From Pteria penguin (lineage: Eukaryota > Mollusca > Bivalvia > Pterioida > Pteriidae): a DNA stretch of 64,000 bases. Shown here piece by piece: positions 10,751 to 23,341 of this stretch; position 1 is the stretch's first letter; every line of letters begins with the position of its first letter. The notes under the pieces are model-generated. The model was given only the letters and a program-made list of their open reading frames with translations, was not told the DNA's origin and did no database searches. Where the stretch lies: contig CM068585.1 of assembly GCA_035048485.1 (NCBI GenBank), positions 20,014,001 to 20,078,000 of the forward strand. Direction: 5' to 3'. The position numbers were made by a program, and so were the translations under genes.

Positions 10751-13072
10751 TCTCAATGTGAAATAAAACAAGAAATAAACAAATACATTATTCGGCATTA
10801 AATTTAGTTGTACCTCATATCTACTCATATTTATTTTCAAAATTCAAAAGTCAATACCATTTAATGGTAATAAACCTATAGTACTCCGTACATCTTTCTA
10901 CACCTTCTTCGGTAATTGATTACTTGCTTCAACCAATTGGTGAACACTTTGTATGGATTTTGAATCACCATTAAGGATTTAATACCCCCCAAAACAAATA
11001 CATGTACGTATAGCTTATATTGTAAATGTTATTTGAAATTCAATGTAGCTCTGAACTCTGTGTTGTCTACTTTTGTACATTTTGTGGATAGGAATGGAGA
11101 CAGACCGGAAGTCTCCACGGGTCCCTGATATGTCAATCATTACGGTTAGCTTTGATTGGTGCATTCAGTTCAAGAACATTCAAAATATGAAAATATCAAA
11201 TTTTTGTAAAAGTTCTGAATTAAAATTGCTGTACGTAATGTGCCCCACATCTTTACAAATTCAACAATTTGGTGAACATATTGGATGGCTTTGAGATATC
11301 TGATGACGGCTTCTTACTGAATGGTCCATGTTGTATAGATTTTCATTACATATGGTAAGAGGTAAGAGCGGATCAACATACGATGATACGACCGGGCACT
11401 CAGATTGAGAGAGAATCTCCTGCAATATACTCTCGTCCGCTTTGTACCGTTTCATTGTCAGATCTGTGTTAAAAAGGGGAGAACAATACTTGTCTATCTA
11501 TGTTGTTGGTATAGAATAGATACCAAAGTCATATACAAATGATAAATGGTATAGACGACACCGTAGAAAAAATATCCAGACAAAAAGACTACTGAAGAGG
11601 AACACAGTTATCAATTAGTAATAAATGAAAAGAAAAAGAACTTATCAATACATATCTCAGAGATTACAAAATGTTTGAATAAACACGGGATGTGATTAGT
11701 CTAGCAGCAGAGGTACACGTAAATGTCAACGAATACAACCCGCGAGATAAAGAGTAAATTAAAATAATTCTCCTAACTAAATATTCCATTATATATATTA
11801 CGTGCTGCACCTCTTATCCATACACGCATACCAATTCATCATTGTATGATTTTCCGTACATATCATTGTACAATCTCGAATGTAAATAAAGTTTCTATCT
11901 ATTTGGTTTAAATGATTGAGAGAGGTTTCTAGAGAGAAAAAAATATCTGTTCTATGTATAGTAAAAATATGTAAGGTATATTTTGTATTCAGCCATGCAA
12001 TATCTCTGTTAGAACGCAGCATGTTTTGTTCATCATGAAAACATTCAAATGTAAACACTGCAATGTCATGCTTTCCGTCCTTTATGCTATGTTTGTATGT
12101 ATCGCAATTTGAAAAAGGTTCAATAGCTATACCACCACGGGAGACATATGTCGGAATATGTCTATGTATACGGCGGAGATAACCATTTTGTTTTTGCTTT
12201 TTACTTTGTTTGTTCTTTTTCAGTTTATGAGTTTTGGAGGGTCCTTTTGTTTTTATTTGACTTCTTCACCTTTCACTTGTATGGTATGGTTTAACTATAT
12301 TTATGTATGTGGTGGGGAAAAGGGCAAATTTGTATGAAAAGGGAATGGGATTAAATTCCTTAGTACTTATGGCGTCTTCGCTATTGTCATCTTAAAATCA
12401 GTCACGGTGAAAGATTTTGAATGCATACTTCACCTAATAAACTGTTTCAATGGCACGAAATTTAGTGTCCCTGACCTGCATTACAAGTAAACAACTATGT
12501 ATATACCTTAAACGTGGTCCAAACTTCCGAAAATACAACACAATGAATAAAGATTCAAAATAAACCGTAGGCATTTCACTATTGAAAACCTTCAAATTAC
12601 ACAGTATTGTTAACAACTGTATGCCTCTCATACCAGAAAAAGATCGATAAGGTATTTGCATTCATATTCTACACGAATACGCAATTCTTCCTGGCTTTCA
12701 ATTTAATGCGAGGTAAGTGATTTTCTTGCTAATAAACCTTTCACTATAAGTATTTAGCAGATTTTATACACTAGTTTGAGACATTCTGAGGTTCAACACT
12801 GCCTGTTTGTCAGTCTGTCTGTTATTTGTCTCGTTTACAGACCAACTACAAAACTTTGAATTTTTAGGAATAGGCCATGGACATTTTCGAGTTTTGTTTC
12901 TTTTATGATAAAATCTTATTTATCCGTAGACACATGGGTCCGGCGCCATAAACTGAGAATATACTTAAGTCAATTATTTCATTTAAATTTATTCCATTAT
13001 CAAATGTTCAAGTAAATTGTCATGCAGAATGGTTAAATTCTATTTATTGATAGAATAAAACTCAATAAAATC
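10751..13072. other. Intergenic, nothing recognised
   Basis: AT-rich, no gene model with splice support, and no repeat with clear ends. Short open frames here are scattered on both strands without recognisable motifs. Confidence 0.5.
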
Positions 13073-13150
13073 CAAATCCTAGTTATTTATTCATTGTTGA
13101 ACAGAAGAATTCAAATCCTAGTTATTTATTCATTGTTGAACAGAAGAATT
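13073..13150. repeat. Perfect 39-bp tandem duplication
   Basis: The 39-bp unit starting CAAATCCTAGTTATTTATTC occurs at 13073-13111 and again at 13112-13150 without any difference. It is a recent local duplication in otherwise unique sequence. Confidence 0.9.
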
Positions 13151-13624
13151 TGAAATTATGACTTAAGTTTTTTTTTCTTAGTTTATGGCACCGGACCCTG
13201 GTCTGAACCAATCTTTAAGATAACTTTAAACAAATTAATCACAAGTGAACAAGTCAAAGGAAAAAAGTTAGTATTTACTCAAATATTGGAAGCAAAAATG
13301 CCATTAGATATGTAATGCTTGAAATGCTATAATTGAAACGGCGATGTCCGTCCGTAGTAACGTGGTTTTATGGTAATATCTAAGAAATTTCAAACTGTAA
13401 TCGAAAACTCGTAATACCTGTACTGTCGATGTACAATAAAACAGTATGTATGCCACTGGAAATCATGGGAAACACTAGATGATCTCTCTTGTTTGCTACT
13501 ATTTTGGTTATTTATGTAATTGCCTTCATGGAGGTGGCTTCGTTTGTTTGGTGTAAATAATGAATAACAAAGTATTGAATTAATATGGGGCATTTACTTA
13601 AAATGACAGAAAATTGCATGTATC

Positions 13625-13780
13625 CAGTGGCGGATCCAGGATTTCCGAAAAAAAAGGGGGGGGGGGGGCACATATGCATTAGCCAAACTACTCAGCAATT
13701 TTTGGTGCAAAATCTGGATTTTTACTAGTAAATATGTGGCCAAAAGGGGGGGGGGGCGGCCCCCTCTAAATCAGCCACTG
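13625..13780. mobile_element. Short hAT-like MITE
   Basis: The element begins CAGTGGCGGATCCAGGATTT and ends AAATCAGCCACTG, whose reverse complement CAGTGGCTGAT matches the start. The interior contains two G-rich runs and no coding sequence. GTATC flanks both sides (13620-13624 and 13781-13785). CAGTGGCGGATCCAGG is a common hAT-type terminus, but hAT elements usually duplicate 8 bp, so the 5-bp repeat is either an atypical target duplication or chance. Confidence 0.75.
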
Positions 13781-13796
13781 GTATCATACCACAGGT

Positions 13797-14075
13797 ATTA
13801 ATAATGCAATAGTAGGAAACAATTCACAATGTTAAAATAAAAATAATTGCTAAACTATAACACCAAAGCTGGGCGTTAACGAAAAGCGTCGGTAGTAATA
13901 ATGCAATGGTAGGAAACAATTCACAATGTTAGAAATGATTGCTAAACTATAACACCAAAGCTGGGCGTTAACGAAAAGCGCCGGTCGTAATAATGCAATA
14001 GTAGGAAACGATTCATAATGTTAGAAATGATTGCTAAACTATAACACCAAAACTGGGCGTTAACGAAAAGCGCCA
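13797..14075. repeat. Three tandem copies of a 92-97 bp unit
   Basis: ATAATGCAAT with GTAGGAAAC, then GCTAAACTATAACACCAAAG and TGGGCGTTAACGAAAAGCG, recurs starting at about 13801, 13898 and 13990. The first copy carries a small insertion. Confidence 0.9.
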
Positions 14076-14095
14076 CACGGCATTGACTAAGTACC

Positions 14096-16005
14096 TTAGG
14101 GACCATGCAATATTTATCACCGGGGTGGGACCAGGGCAAAATGTGATGAGACATACACTTTTTTGTGACCATACAACATGGGACAGAGAGATTTTTCACA
14201 GAGATTTTGCATGGGATAACTACCTTTTTTTTTTTTACAAGATGCACTTATTTTTTTATGATCTAATTAACTTTGAACAACTAAAGCATGGATAACCATA
14301 ACATAAGAATAAAAGTACACGTTGATTAACTTATCCATCCCTAAGAAAATTCTACTGAAAAATATGTGCTTTTTCAAAAATTTCTTTTTTATTTGAGGCA
14401 CATATAGGGAACAAATAAATTGCTGGTGTTAACACATTACCTACCCATATTTGTTTTCGTTTCAGTAAGAAGTCAAATTCTGGAGTCTTTATATGCTTAA
14501 TTCATATTGTGATAATTTCTGAGTCATACATATCATCTATTAGTTTGCATTGCATGGCCAATTTTATAGAAATCAGCAAATTATAAACACTTTTGTATTT
14601 GTAGAATAATATATTTCCTACATGGTTCAGTATCAATTTTAGAATCCCATATATATGTAATGAGAGATAAGGCTGTCTTGCAGTACTGGTAGCTAAAATT
14701 ATCACCCGTACAAATGCATCAAAATGCGATATTCAGAGTGCTGATAATGTAAAAATATGTGCAAATCTCACTCTCTTGATTTATTTTCATTCTACAATAC
14801 CATATGTACTTAATAAACAAAAGAAATACGTATGTATCCAGGTTAGATTTTGTGCAAAGTAAGATTTTATTACCCTACCTCCTATTACCTCCAAATCATT
14901 GTAAAACAATGCAAGGGCAGCTCTTTTAGAGATAAGTTATATGTGTGGTTCATAATTTCACACTGCACGCTTCCTACAATATCAGATGTTTCTTTCAACA
15001 TAAATATTTTTATATAACAATGCAAAATTTACAAATACCCGGTAAGCAAAAGGAACACCACCCTCATATTTTGACACAAAATTGATGCGAATAACTTATA
15101 TGATTTGGTAAGTTATAATAAATCAGAAATAAGGTTTTACATTATTTTGTTACTACCATAAATACATGCTATTTTTTACGAAGACAAATCAACAAAATTT
15201 TATTTCCCATACCCCTCCTTCTGACGGAACATATATGACGTCATTCAAGGATCGAGAACCCTTAAACAAGATCATAAAACAACCACTCTTTGGCTTTGCA
15301 ACATAAAAATAAATGACTGAAATATGAAATATCATCCATCACATAAAGTCATACAATCACAAGAAGTATTACATAAAAGAGAAAAGAAAGTGAATCTGAA
15401 GAAAGTGAATCTGAATTTCTGCCGTCCGATCCGTTTACCACTTTTATTGCAAGATTACTCTCTGTTACTTCATGAAACAATGTTATAAATTTGTGCTTAT
15501 AAAGATACTCGGTGATTGTATCATATTGTAAAGTATAATAATAATGGATCACTGACTAGTATTTGTTTGTGTGATAGAAAAAGACATAAGAAGTATGGCC
15601 AGGGGTCACACTTTCACATATGACATAGTAATGCTTCATTTGAACAGTTTTTGCTATTAGTATCATTTTTATGCTTCTGAGTAAATGATATGTAATATAT
15701 TTTTACAATTTATAAATTATACAATGTTTTAAGAAAAGTACTTTACTTATGGATAATTCCAGATACACATATATGTACAACCATTCTATATTGTGTGTAA
15801 GCTGATTAGATGTTTATACATACATTAACATTAAAACTATATCAAATATTGTGATTTGTATTGGGACATGTACTTTTTTCGAATAAAATTGATATGGGAC
15901 AATTACTTTTTTTAAAGAAGTATGCATGAGACACATACATTTTTACAAATCAAATTTCCAAATGCACTGGTCCCACCTCGGTGATAAATATTGTATGGTC
16001 CCTTA
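14096..16005. mobile_element. 1.9-kb non-autonomous DNA transposon with 39-bp terminal inverted repeats
   Basis: The left end (14096-14134) starts TTAGGGACCATGCAATATTT and continues ATCACCGGGGTGGGACCAG. The reverse complement of the right end (15967-16005) starts TTAAGGGACCATACAATATT and continues TATCACCGAGGTGGGACCAG. Near both ends lie motifs of the type GGGACA..TACTTTTTT: left at about 14152, 14174 and 14209; right at about 15866, 15895 and 15926. These point in the same direction at both ends. The interior (14.3-15.8 kb) is AT-rich with no transposase. Both ends may lie next to TTAA-like sequence (TTAG on the left, TTAA on the right), hinting at piggyBac-type targeting, but this is uncertain. 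Confidence 0.7.
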
Positions 16006-16159
16006 ACGAGGACAATCTAGGGTCATTAATGCTTAGATGAAGAAGAAGAAGAAAGAACACAGACAATTTAAAATGCTATAACTCTTACACAGTATTACAT
16101 GCCACTGCCACAAAACATACAAACGAAACACGAATTATTAAAAATGCTTACAAAGTATA

Positions 16160-17110
16160 CATGTATTAACAAGAGATTTGCATCACAGATGCAATGTGAC
16201 GAATTGCAACACCTGAGAAACAATAGGGCACATATTCCACTCATGGTAAATGTGTGAAGTTTCATTGCAACAACACTAAATGTATTGTACTTATTTTCCG
16301 GAAACCAATTTTTGTACCACACTCCTGTGACCTTGACCATTTAACCTCAGAAGAATAGGGCATATCTTCCATTCATGATGAGTAAGTGTATGAAGTGTAA
16401 TTGCAATAGCAGCAAACGTATTGATAGTACTAAACGTATTGGACTTATGGTCCGGAAACCAGTTTTTCTTATCCCACTCCTATGACCTTGACATTTTAAC
16501 ACTAGAAACAAAAGGGCACATCTTCCACTCGTGGTGAGTAAGTGTAGGCATTCCAATGTAGCACTAAACGTATCGGACTTATGGTCCGGAAGCCAAGTTT
16601 TGATACTTCACTCCTATGACCTTGACCTTTTAACCCCAGAAACAATAGGGCATATCTTCCACTTATGGTGAATAAATGTACGAAGTTTTATTGCGATAGC
16701 ACTAAACGTACTAAACGTATTGGACTTATGGTCCGGAAACCAATTTTTGATACCCCACTTCTATGACATTGGCCTTTTTAACCCCAGAAATAATAGGACA
16801 CATCTTCCCTTCATGGTAAGTGTAGGCATTGCAATAGCACTAAAGGTATTGAACTTACGGTCTGGAAACTAAGTTTTGATAATCCACTCCTATGACCTTG
16901 ACCTTTGACCCTTTGACTCCAGAAACAACATGGCACGTTTTCCACTCATGGTGAGTAAGTGTATAAATTTTCATTGCAATAGCACTATACGTATTGGATA
17001 TTCCACTCCTATGACCTTGACTTTTGGACCTCAGAATCAATAGGGCACATCTTCCACTCATTAGAAGTGTATGAAGTTTCACTGCAGTAACACTAAAGGT
17101 ATAAAGTGCC
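16160..17110. repeat. Degenerate tandem repeat of about 120-155 bp, six to seven units
   Basis: Each unit contains CACTCCTATGACCTTGACC, then CAGAAACAATAGGGCACATC, TTCCACTCATGGTGAGTAAG, ATTGCAATAGCACTAAACG and TATTGGACTTATGGTCCGGA. The CCTATGACCTTGAC block appears near 16323, 16480, 16611, 16757, 16888 and 17007. Variable spacing shows indels between units. Open frames on the minus strand merely repeat the same peptide and are not genes. Confidence 0.85.
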
Positions 17111-17814
17111 ACGCTTACATAGCATAAAAAAGGAAATAATAACACTTACGTCAACACTCTTCTCTGAACAAAGTGCATACCTATAGTATAATTAATGAAA
17201 ATATGAAAGTTGCTGTCGGTGGGTCTTATGTTTTTATTTTCGATGAAGTGACATTCAGATATTAAGCTTTATAGACATTTGGCTATTATTTTAATTGACT
17301 AAATGGCCATTGATAAGGATGTGTTATACAAAACATACCTGTACACGTAATGTCTATGTTAAAAATTCTATGAAGAGTTGTAATGTGCATCGTATCACTC
17401 TTTTGTTGTCACTATGTTTTGTTCTGGTTTTCGATATATCATGGACCATGACATGCATACAGCCTTGGCATATACATTGTATATTCATTGGCTTTGGGAT
17501 AATCGATGACAGTTGATTACCCTAAACATGTATGTATGATTAATATTGTAAAGTTCTTCTCCATGACTCCAGTGCAATGTACTGTTGAAGTCTCGTCACC
17601 TTTGTAGGCGTAAATTTTGGTGGACCAAAATCCCAATAACAAATAAAATTGAGTACCAAGTCAGATTAGGTTGATGCCTTGATTTCAAGTGCATTTTAAA
17701 TTTCCAGATTTCCAATATCTAAATTTTTTGAAATTCCTACAGTTGTGGCACCTTAAGCACGTTCCCACTTATCTTTCTTTACTATTCATGTTCTTTAAAT
17801 TTTGCTATTGCATT
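17111..17814. other. Intergenic, nothing recognised
   Basis: AT-rich, no supported gene or bounded repeat. Confidence 0.5.
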
Positions 17815-18115
17815 GGTTCTGTGGGAATCGGAAACCAAGCACCACGGACAGATTCAGTTCATGTGTCAGCGTTTGGTTGTCATTGCTTTAGGACCAGTGG
17901 TTCTAGTGGGTACCGGAAACCAAGCACCAAGGACAGATTCAATTCAAGAGTCGGCGTTTGGGTGTCACTGCGACCTGTGGTTCTAATGGGTACCAGAAAC
18001 CAAGCACCAAGGACAGATTCAACTCACAAGTTGCCGTTTGGGTGTCACTGCTTATGTATCAGTGATTTTTGGGCACCGAAAACCAAGCACCACGGATAGA
18101 TTCAATTCATGCGTC
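17815..18115. repeat. Tandem repeat of about 80-85 bp, 3.5 copies
   Basis: GAAACCAAGCACCACGGACA followed by GATTCAGTTCA, GTCGGCGTTTGGGTGTCACT and GTGGTTCTAATGGGTACC recurs with starts at about 17831, 17916, 17996 and 18078. A 136-codon open frame crosses it on the plus strand but only because of the repeated sequence. Confidence 0.85.
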
Positions 18116-20186
18116 AAGAACACTCCACATTTGATTTACATATTTCTAATTTTGTTGAAAATTCTACAGTTGTTACTTCTAAATATGCATCATCAAATAT
18201 ATTTTTCCTTTGTTTTACACCCATTGCTTTCTCTGTTTTGTTTGGTTTTAAGGTAAATGATGTTGGTTTGTCGCAGAAACATGCGTCTATGATCTATATT
18301 GTAAATTATGCACGTTTTTGAAATGGTGTTATTAAAATGATACACTGTATCATTACTTAATAATGTTGAAATTGTAAAATGGTTCGATATTGTTGTACGA
18401 TGGACATCTTTCAAACCATAAATGTATTGAAATGTTTTGTTATATACATCATCCATCATTTTATGAATCTGAACTATTCTGCTCCCCATACAACACAGGT
18501 ATTTAGTGTTACAAACCGTATCTCACATTTTCATATTTCCGTGTTTGGGACAGACTGGATATACTGATTAAGCACTAGGCTTGAGATTCAATTCCCAGAA
18601 TGTGCCAATATTTAATTAAAAGAAATTACTGACGTCCTGCTCCCGTGTAACAATATGACAAATTGTGGTAGTGCGGAGATAAGATTTATTAGCAAAGGAG
18701 TTTCAATGTCAGTGATAAAGATCAGAAAGTACTCAATCACAGAAATGTAAGGAATAAAGATCTGTTCTTGGTATTCATGCAAAATGAAAATAGCATGTCA
18801 GGCGCTAACTCTTTAAGAACAGCTTCGCTCAAAATGAAATTTGCAAATGACGTGTTGGCTTCAATTTCCATGAAAATAATCACTAAAGCAATCAGTGCTT
18901 AATTATAACATAAACTTCGAATTTATGTCTTTAAAACGAAAATCGTGTTTTGACAGATGACTGAAATCTTTGAAGTCGAGCTTAATGTGTTAGGTTTTAA
19001 TGATTGATAAGTTATCCTATTTGTATTCATCATAAATATTGATAAGATGGGGAAATAGAAAGTGCAACCTAATTTTTACCATTGACATATGGATATTCGT
19101 ACATATTTTTAGACGGGAACTTCCGGCAAACTGACCATTATGAGGATATAATCCGTTTAAAGAGACGATGTCTTATCTGTCGATAATCAACGCTAAATAT
19201 TCTACACAGATAGTACCAATCGTGTAAGATTTCAATATTTGATCTTTTGCAGCTGAAGCTTTTAATGAATCAATAAGTTACTTAACAATGGCATCTGCCA
19301 CTTTGACTTTGTTCAAGTATTCAGACCTGACCTGACTAACCATCTGACAGAATTTGTAACCTTGACCTTCCATTCATAGACAGTTGTAAAATTGTAGAGT
19401 AACTGGGTCATGTTAGCTCCATACGCGCAATAGGAGATGGTCCTACTAAGTTGTTTTATCACGGTAATCAAAACTTACGACCAAGTAACGATGAATTAAT
19501 AAACAACCGATTGATCAATAGTTATATTGCTTGTATGGTGTTTGATCTCTCAGCAATATACCTAATTATGATTGTGGTTATACAGTACGTGAACGCTAAT
19601 ACTTGGGGTACGATGGAATATTAAGGTTGTAGATACGTCTGTTGTCCTAGTTTTGTGAAAGACTGCTTGAGGAATGAGAACTGTCCATTTGTAGTTCACA
19701 AAATCAAGCGAAATGTTGCAGCATTGTACAACTCTAGATTTAAAATTAAACGATTAAAAAAAATAGAAATAACGTGGGAATCAGTACATTTTGTCCTATA
19801 TCGCAAAGTTGTGTTTGGTAAATTTTGTTACTGTAGCTGGAGGGACAAACGATTTTCCAATAACAATGTCCTGTTCAGTTGACCTTTGATATTTTGATCC
19901 CATAATCTACAAGGGTCGCTAGATCAATCCATAACGAGTATTTACTAAATACAATCTCTTTACAGAGTTATCGTTCTCCCAACGTTTCTACTTACACCTC
20001 TGTCGACATCCCAACGTCAAGAATTATAGAAAAACTGACCAGCCTAAATAACTTGGCCACATGCATATAATATCATTACGTATTACAAAATTTACATATA
20101 GGGAGGAACAACCATCATTAAGGAGTCTATACTTAGAACAGACTGAACACGAAGTGACCTATTCGTAGTAACATCTCTTTATTAAA
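18116..20186. other. Intergenic, nothing firmly recognised
   Basis: AT-rich. A weak tRNA-like B box (GATTCAATTCCC) near 18582 may be a decayed SINE relic. No gene model is supported. Confidence 0.45.
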
Positions 20187-20634
20187 CAGGGGCGTGGCTG
20201 CCTATACGCCAGCACGCCATGGCGTGCACATCACGGGGACAAAAAAGAAAAAAAAAATTAAAATGTGACTCAAAGACATCCATATCATATGACAACTCGT
20301 AAGTGTCAAATCAATTTGTGAAAACATTAATCTTCAACTTTCTCAAAATCAAAAAGACTTTAATGTTAAGATGTAGATTCAATTTCAGCTTTAATGGTGT
20401 TCGACATATAGCCGTCAATATTAAACGTCATTTCTTATAACGAAAATAGTTTCAATGTTATCAAGGTGTAGTCCAGAAAGCACGACTTTGCATTGAATTT
20501 TACAAAATTTTCTCGGGGGAGACGCTCGAACCCCCACTTGCAAGAGAGGGTGATCCCGTCCCCCTCTCAGAGCTGCGCGCGCCTCGTGAAAGCTTTCTTT
20601 GCGTGCACATTGAATATTTCTAGCTACGCCCCTG
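20187..20634. mobile_element. TIR element, 448 bp, with CAGGGGCGTGGCT ends
   Basis: The left end CAGGGGCGTGGCT and right end AGCTACGCCCCTG are near-perfect inverted repeats. The subterminal GCCAGCACGCCATGGCGTGCA on the left is itself partly palindromic and recurs as TTTGCGTGCACATTGAAT on the right. CAGGGGCG termini are typical of hAT-type elements. Flanks are TTAA-rich on both sides (ATTAAA / TTAACC) and no clean 8-bp duplication is seen. No transposase is present. Confidence 0.7.
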
Positions 20635-20661
20635 TTAACCATGACATGTAAAAAAGTTTTT

Positions 20662-21620
20662 GTGGTGGTATATGAAAGGGTATGACTTGAAGTTGTACAC
20701 TTGGGTTTTAAACTGGCGTCTGGTTCCTGGGGCAGGGAAAAATGGACGGGATGAAAAATATTGTCTTTCACATTTCTTTTTTTTCAGTGAAAGGTATATA
20801 AAATCAGCAGATGATTGGGTGGTGGCATATGAAATTGTCTAACTTGAAGTTATGCACACGGGATTAAAACTTTGTTCCAACCCCTACGGTAGGGAATATT
20901 GAACTGGGTAAAACACTGGTCCGGACTATTTCTCTTGCACCAAGACATATTCGATTTATTTCATGGTGGCACATGAATGGTGTGAAGTTGTGCCTCTTAG
21001 TTTCAAATTGGGGTCTGGCGCCTGGGGTAGGGAAAATGGAATGGGTAAAAAAAATCCTATAACAATTAACTCAGTATTAACAATATTTCTGTTTCCTGAC
21101 CTTCTTCCAGTGAATTTTCTTGGTATTAGTGGCTTAATTACATAACATAAGGCACCAATACCAATAAAATTCACTGGAAGAAGGTCAGGAGACCGAAATA
21201 TTGTGAATACTGAGTTATTTGTTCTTTATTTTATGTCACTTCCCTTCGGAGGACTATTAAGATGTTTGAAAAAAAATTGTTTGTTCTTTTCTCTTTATCA
21301 GTGAAATGTATATAACTTTAGCAGATAATATGATGATGGTATATAAAAGTGTCTAACATGAAGTTGTGCACATGTGTTTTAAACTTTGGTCGGGGTCTTG
21401 GGCTAGAGGAAATGGACGGATAAAATGAAAATTTGTTCGCGCTTCTTCTCTTTAACCATTAGAGATGCGGAAGATTTCATGGTAGCATATGAAAAATTTG
21501 ACTGGAAGTTGTGCACCTGAGCTTCAAAATTGGGGGTTTAGTCCCTGGGGCAGGGAAATGGACGGGGTAAATATTTTAAATATGCTTTTCTCTTTATCAA
21601 TGAAAGGTACGTAAATTTAC
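20662..21620. repeat. Degenerate tandem repeat of about 145-160 bp, five units
   Basis: Units share TGGTGGCATATGAAA, CTTGAAGTTGTGCACNTG, a TTTTAAACT..GGTC block, CCTGGGGCAGGGAAATGGAC and TTTCTCTTTATCAGTGAAAG. Starts are near 20662, 20820, 20964, 21335 and 21478. The enlarged gap between the third and fourth units is explained largely by an inserted palindromic element (21063-21221). Confidence 0.8.
21063..21221. mobile_element. Palindromic MITE (about 65-bp arms) inserted in a tandem repeat
   Basis: The arm at 21063-21132 contains AACTCAGTATTAACAATATT and CCTGACCTTCTTCCAGTGAA. The arm at 21152-21221 contains the reverse complement (TTCACTGGAAGAAGGTCAGG, AATATTGTGAATACTGAGTT) with only about five differences. 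The loop is about 20 bp. The sequence could form a long stem and interrupts a repeat unit cleanly, so it is best read as a foldback insertion. Confidence 0.8.
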
Positions 21621-22079
21621 CATGCTATAGTACTGTCATAGTAGTAAACTGTCTGAAAATATACCTTGTTTGTTCTTTGTATTGACCAAGTTCTATATCT
21701 ATCATGTAAACATGCGGTCGTATCATGCATTCGTATTTTTTCAATACACATTTGGGCTTTGATGCCTTGTGTTAAATATATTTTGTATTACATTAAAATT
21801 TATGTCCGAAGTTATTGTATTTCTATACGATATTGAAATTTTACCAACACAATACACATACACAGAGAATCTTACATACCAACCATATAGCGTAAAATAT
21901 ATCGCCCCATTAATTAGGACATACCGGTGATACTAAATCTCTTTCCAGCCATAGATAGTAATGCTATTGAAGGCAGGTAATAATAGTAGGAGTGTACAGT
22001 GCTGAGACATGAGTGTTTGGATAAAAACTCTATACCATGGTGTGAGTTACAGTAACGAGGTATTTCAACTGTCATATGC
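21621..22079. other. Intergenic, nothing recognised
   Basis: AT-rich, no supported gene. Confidence 0.5.
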
Positions 22080-22256
22080 AGGTGAGGATCCAGAAATTTT
22101 GAAGAGAGGGGGTCCACCTCAATGAATATTCCGAGAGGGGGTCCATTTATGTTTTTTTTTTTGTAAAATTACTCATTTTACATGGAAAAATAACTAGGAA
22201 AGTCGTTTTTCCAAATCTCAGGGTAAGTCCAAACCCCTGGTCCACTCCTCTGGATT
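22080..22256. mobile_element. Probable decayed hAT-like fragment
   Basis: GGATCCAGAAATTTTGAAGA followed by GAGGGGGTCC, repeated as GAGAGGGGGTCC, then a T run, and near the far end CTCTGGATTAGCGC, a loose inverted match to the start. G-rich GGGGGTCC blocks next to a GGATCCAGA terminus are typical of hAT-type MITEs, but the ends are poorly matched and no target duplication was found. Confidence 0.4.
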
Positions 22257-23341
22257 AGCGCATTATATGTTATCATTTATTGCTATCACTATCACAGTGC
22301 TCATGATACGTATATAGATGAGAATGATAACATGATATAGTATAGTCCTGATTGAGTTTAGTAAAAGATGCAGGTAACTAATGAGTATAATCAGGCTTCA
22401 GTTACCTATTCAATCCTTCATTCATCATATCGATTTAAGATCATTATGAAAAGTTATAGTTATCCATAGTTCTTATTTCAATTTCAGGTTTCAGAATGTA
22501 AAAAGGAAATCAAATAAATGAAATTGATCAAAAATAAATTTGGATTTGTATTTGACTTATGAGAAGTTTTATTTTTGATGTGATAACAAAGACACCAATT
22601 AATTTCGTATCTTCTTCTTTGTGAAATCAAATAGCTTTTCATATGATACAATATATATGTAATCCGACGCTGGTTTTGTTTTGTATTCCTTAAAACGCAA
22701 AAAAAAAAAAAACAAAACAAAAAAAAAAAAAAAAAAAAAAAAAAAACAACAACGGCATAATCACATTGCATTTTGGGGGTTTAAATGCTTTGGCAAAGCA
22801 AACTTTTGCCTACAAACATCCTTGTCTTTTTGATTTACTTTTGTCAACACTTACATTTTTCAATTTGGATACAAAATCATAACATCTGTATACGACATAT
22901 TTACAAAAACAATTTTGATATATTCACCTACGGTAAGCATTACACTACTGTCAATTAGGCAGCGTTATTCAATAGGTGCTCAGGACCTATTACATATTTC
23001 CAGATAAGAACGGTATGGCATATATGCTTAGTAGAGGGCCTTTCACACTATATAACGAAGATATACAGCGTACGTTAGAGTGTGGAAATGTTTAGCATTC
23101 GCTGAAGTAGGGAAAACCTCGGGTTGGATTCGCTGTTGTTGTTTGTTCTCAAACGTTTACGTAATGTAGAAAAATAAAATGTACATGTACTTGCACAAAA
23201 TACGTCGACGTATATGCCAAATCGTAGGCAACAAGAACCGTAGGAATTAATATGCAAAGCAAACGTTTATTCGTCAAAAATACGACAGTGATATGTTATT
23301 TGCGCGGTCTTATTTGTTCGAGCACGTCGAGTTTCTATACG
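22257..23341. other. Intergenic with a long A-rich tract
   Basis: No gene is recognised. An A-rich run (AAAAAC interruptions) spans about 22700-22746 and produces a spurious poly-Phe frame on the minus strand. No retroelement 3' end was identified beside it. Confidence 0.5.

Noticed and set aside
18560..18600. tRNA-like B box (GATTCAATTCCC)
   Set aside because: No convincing A box, acceptor stem or SINE body; at most a relic.
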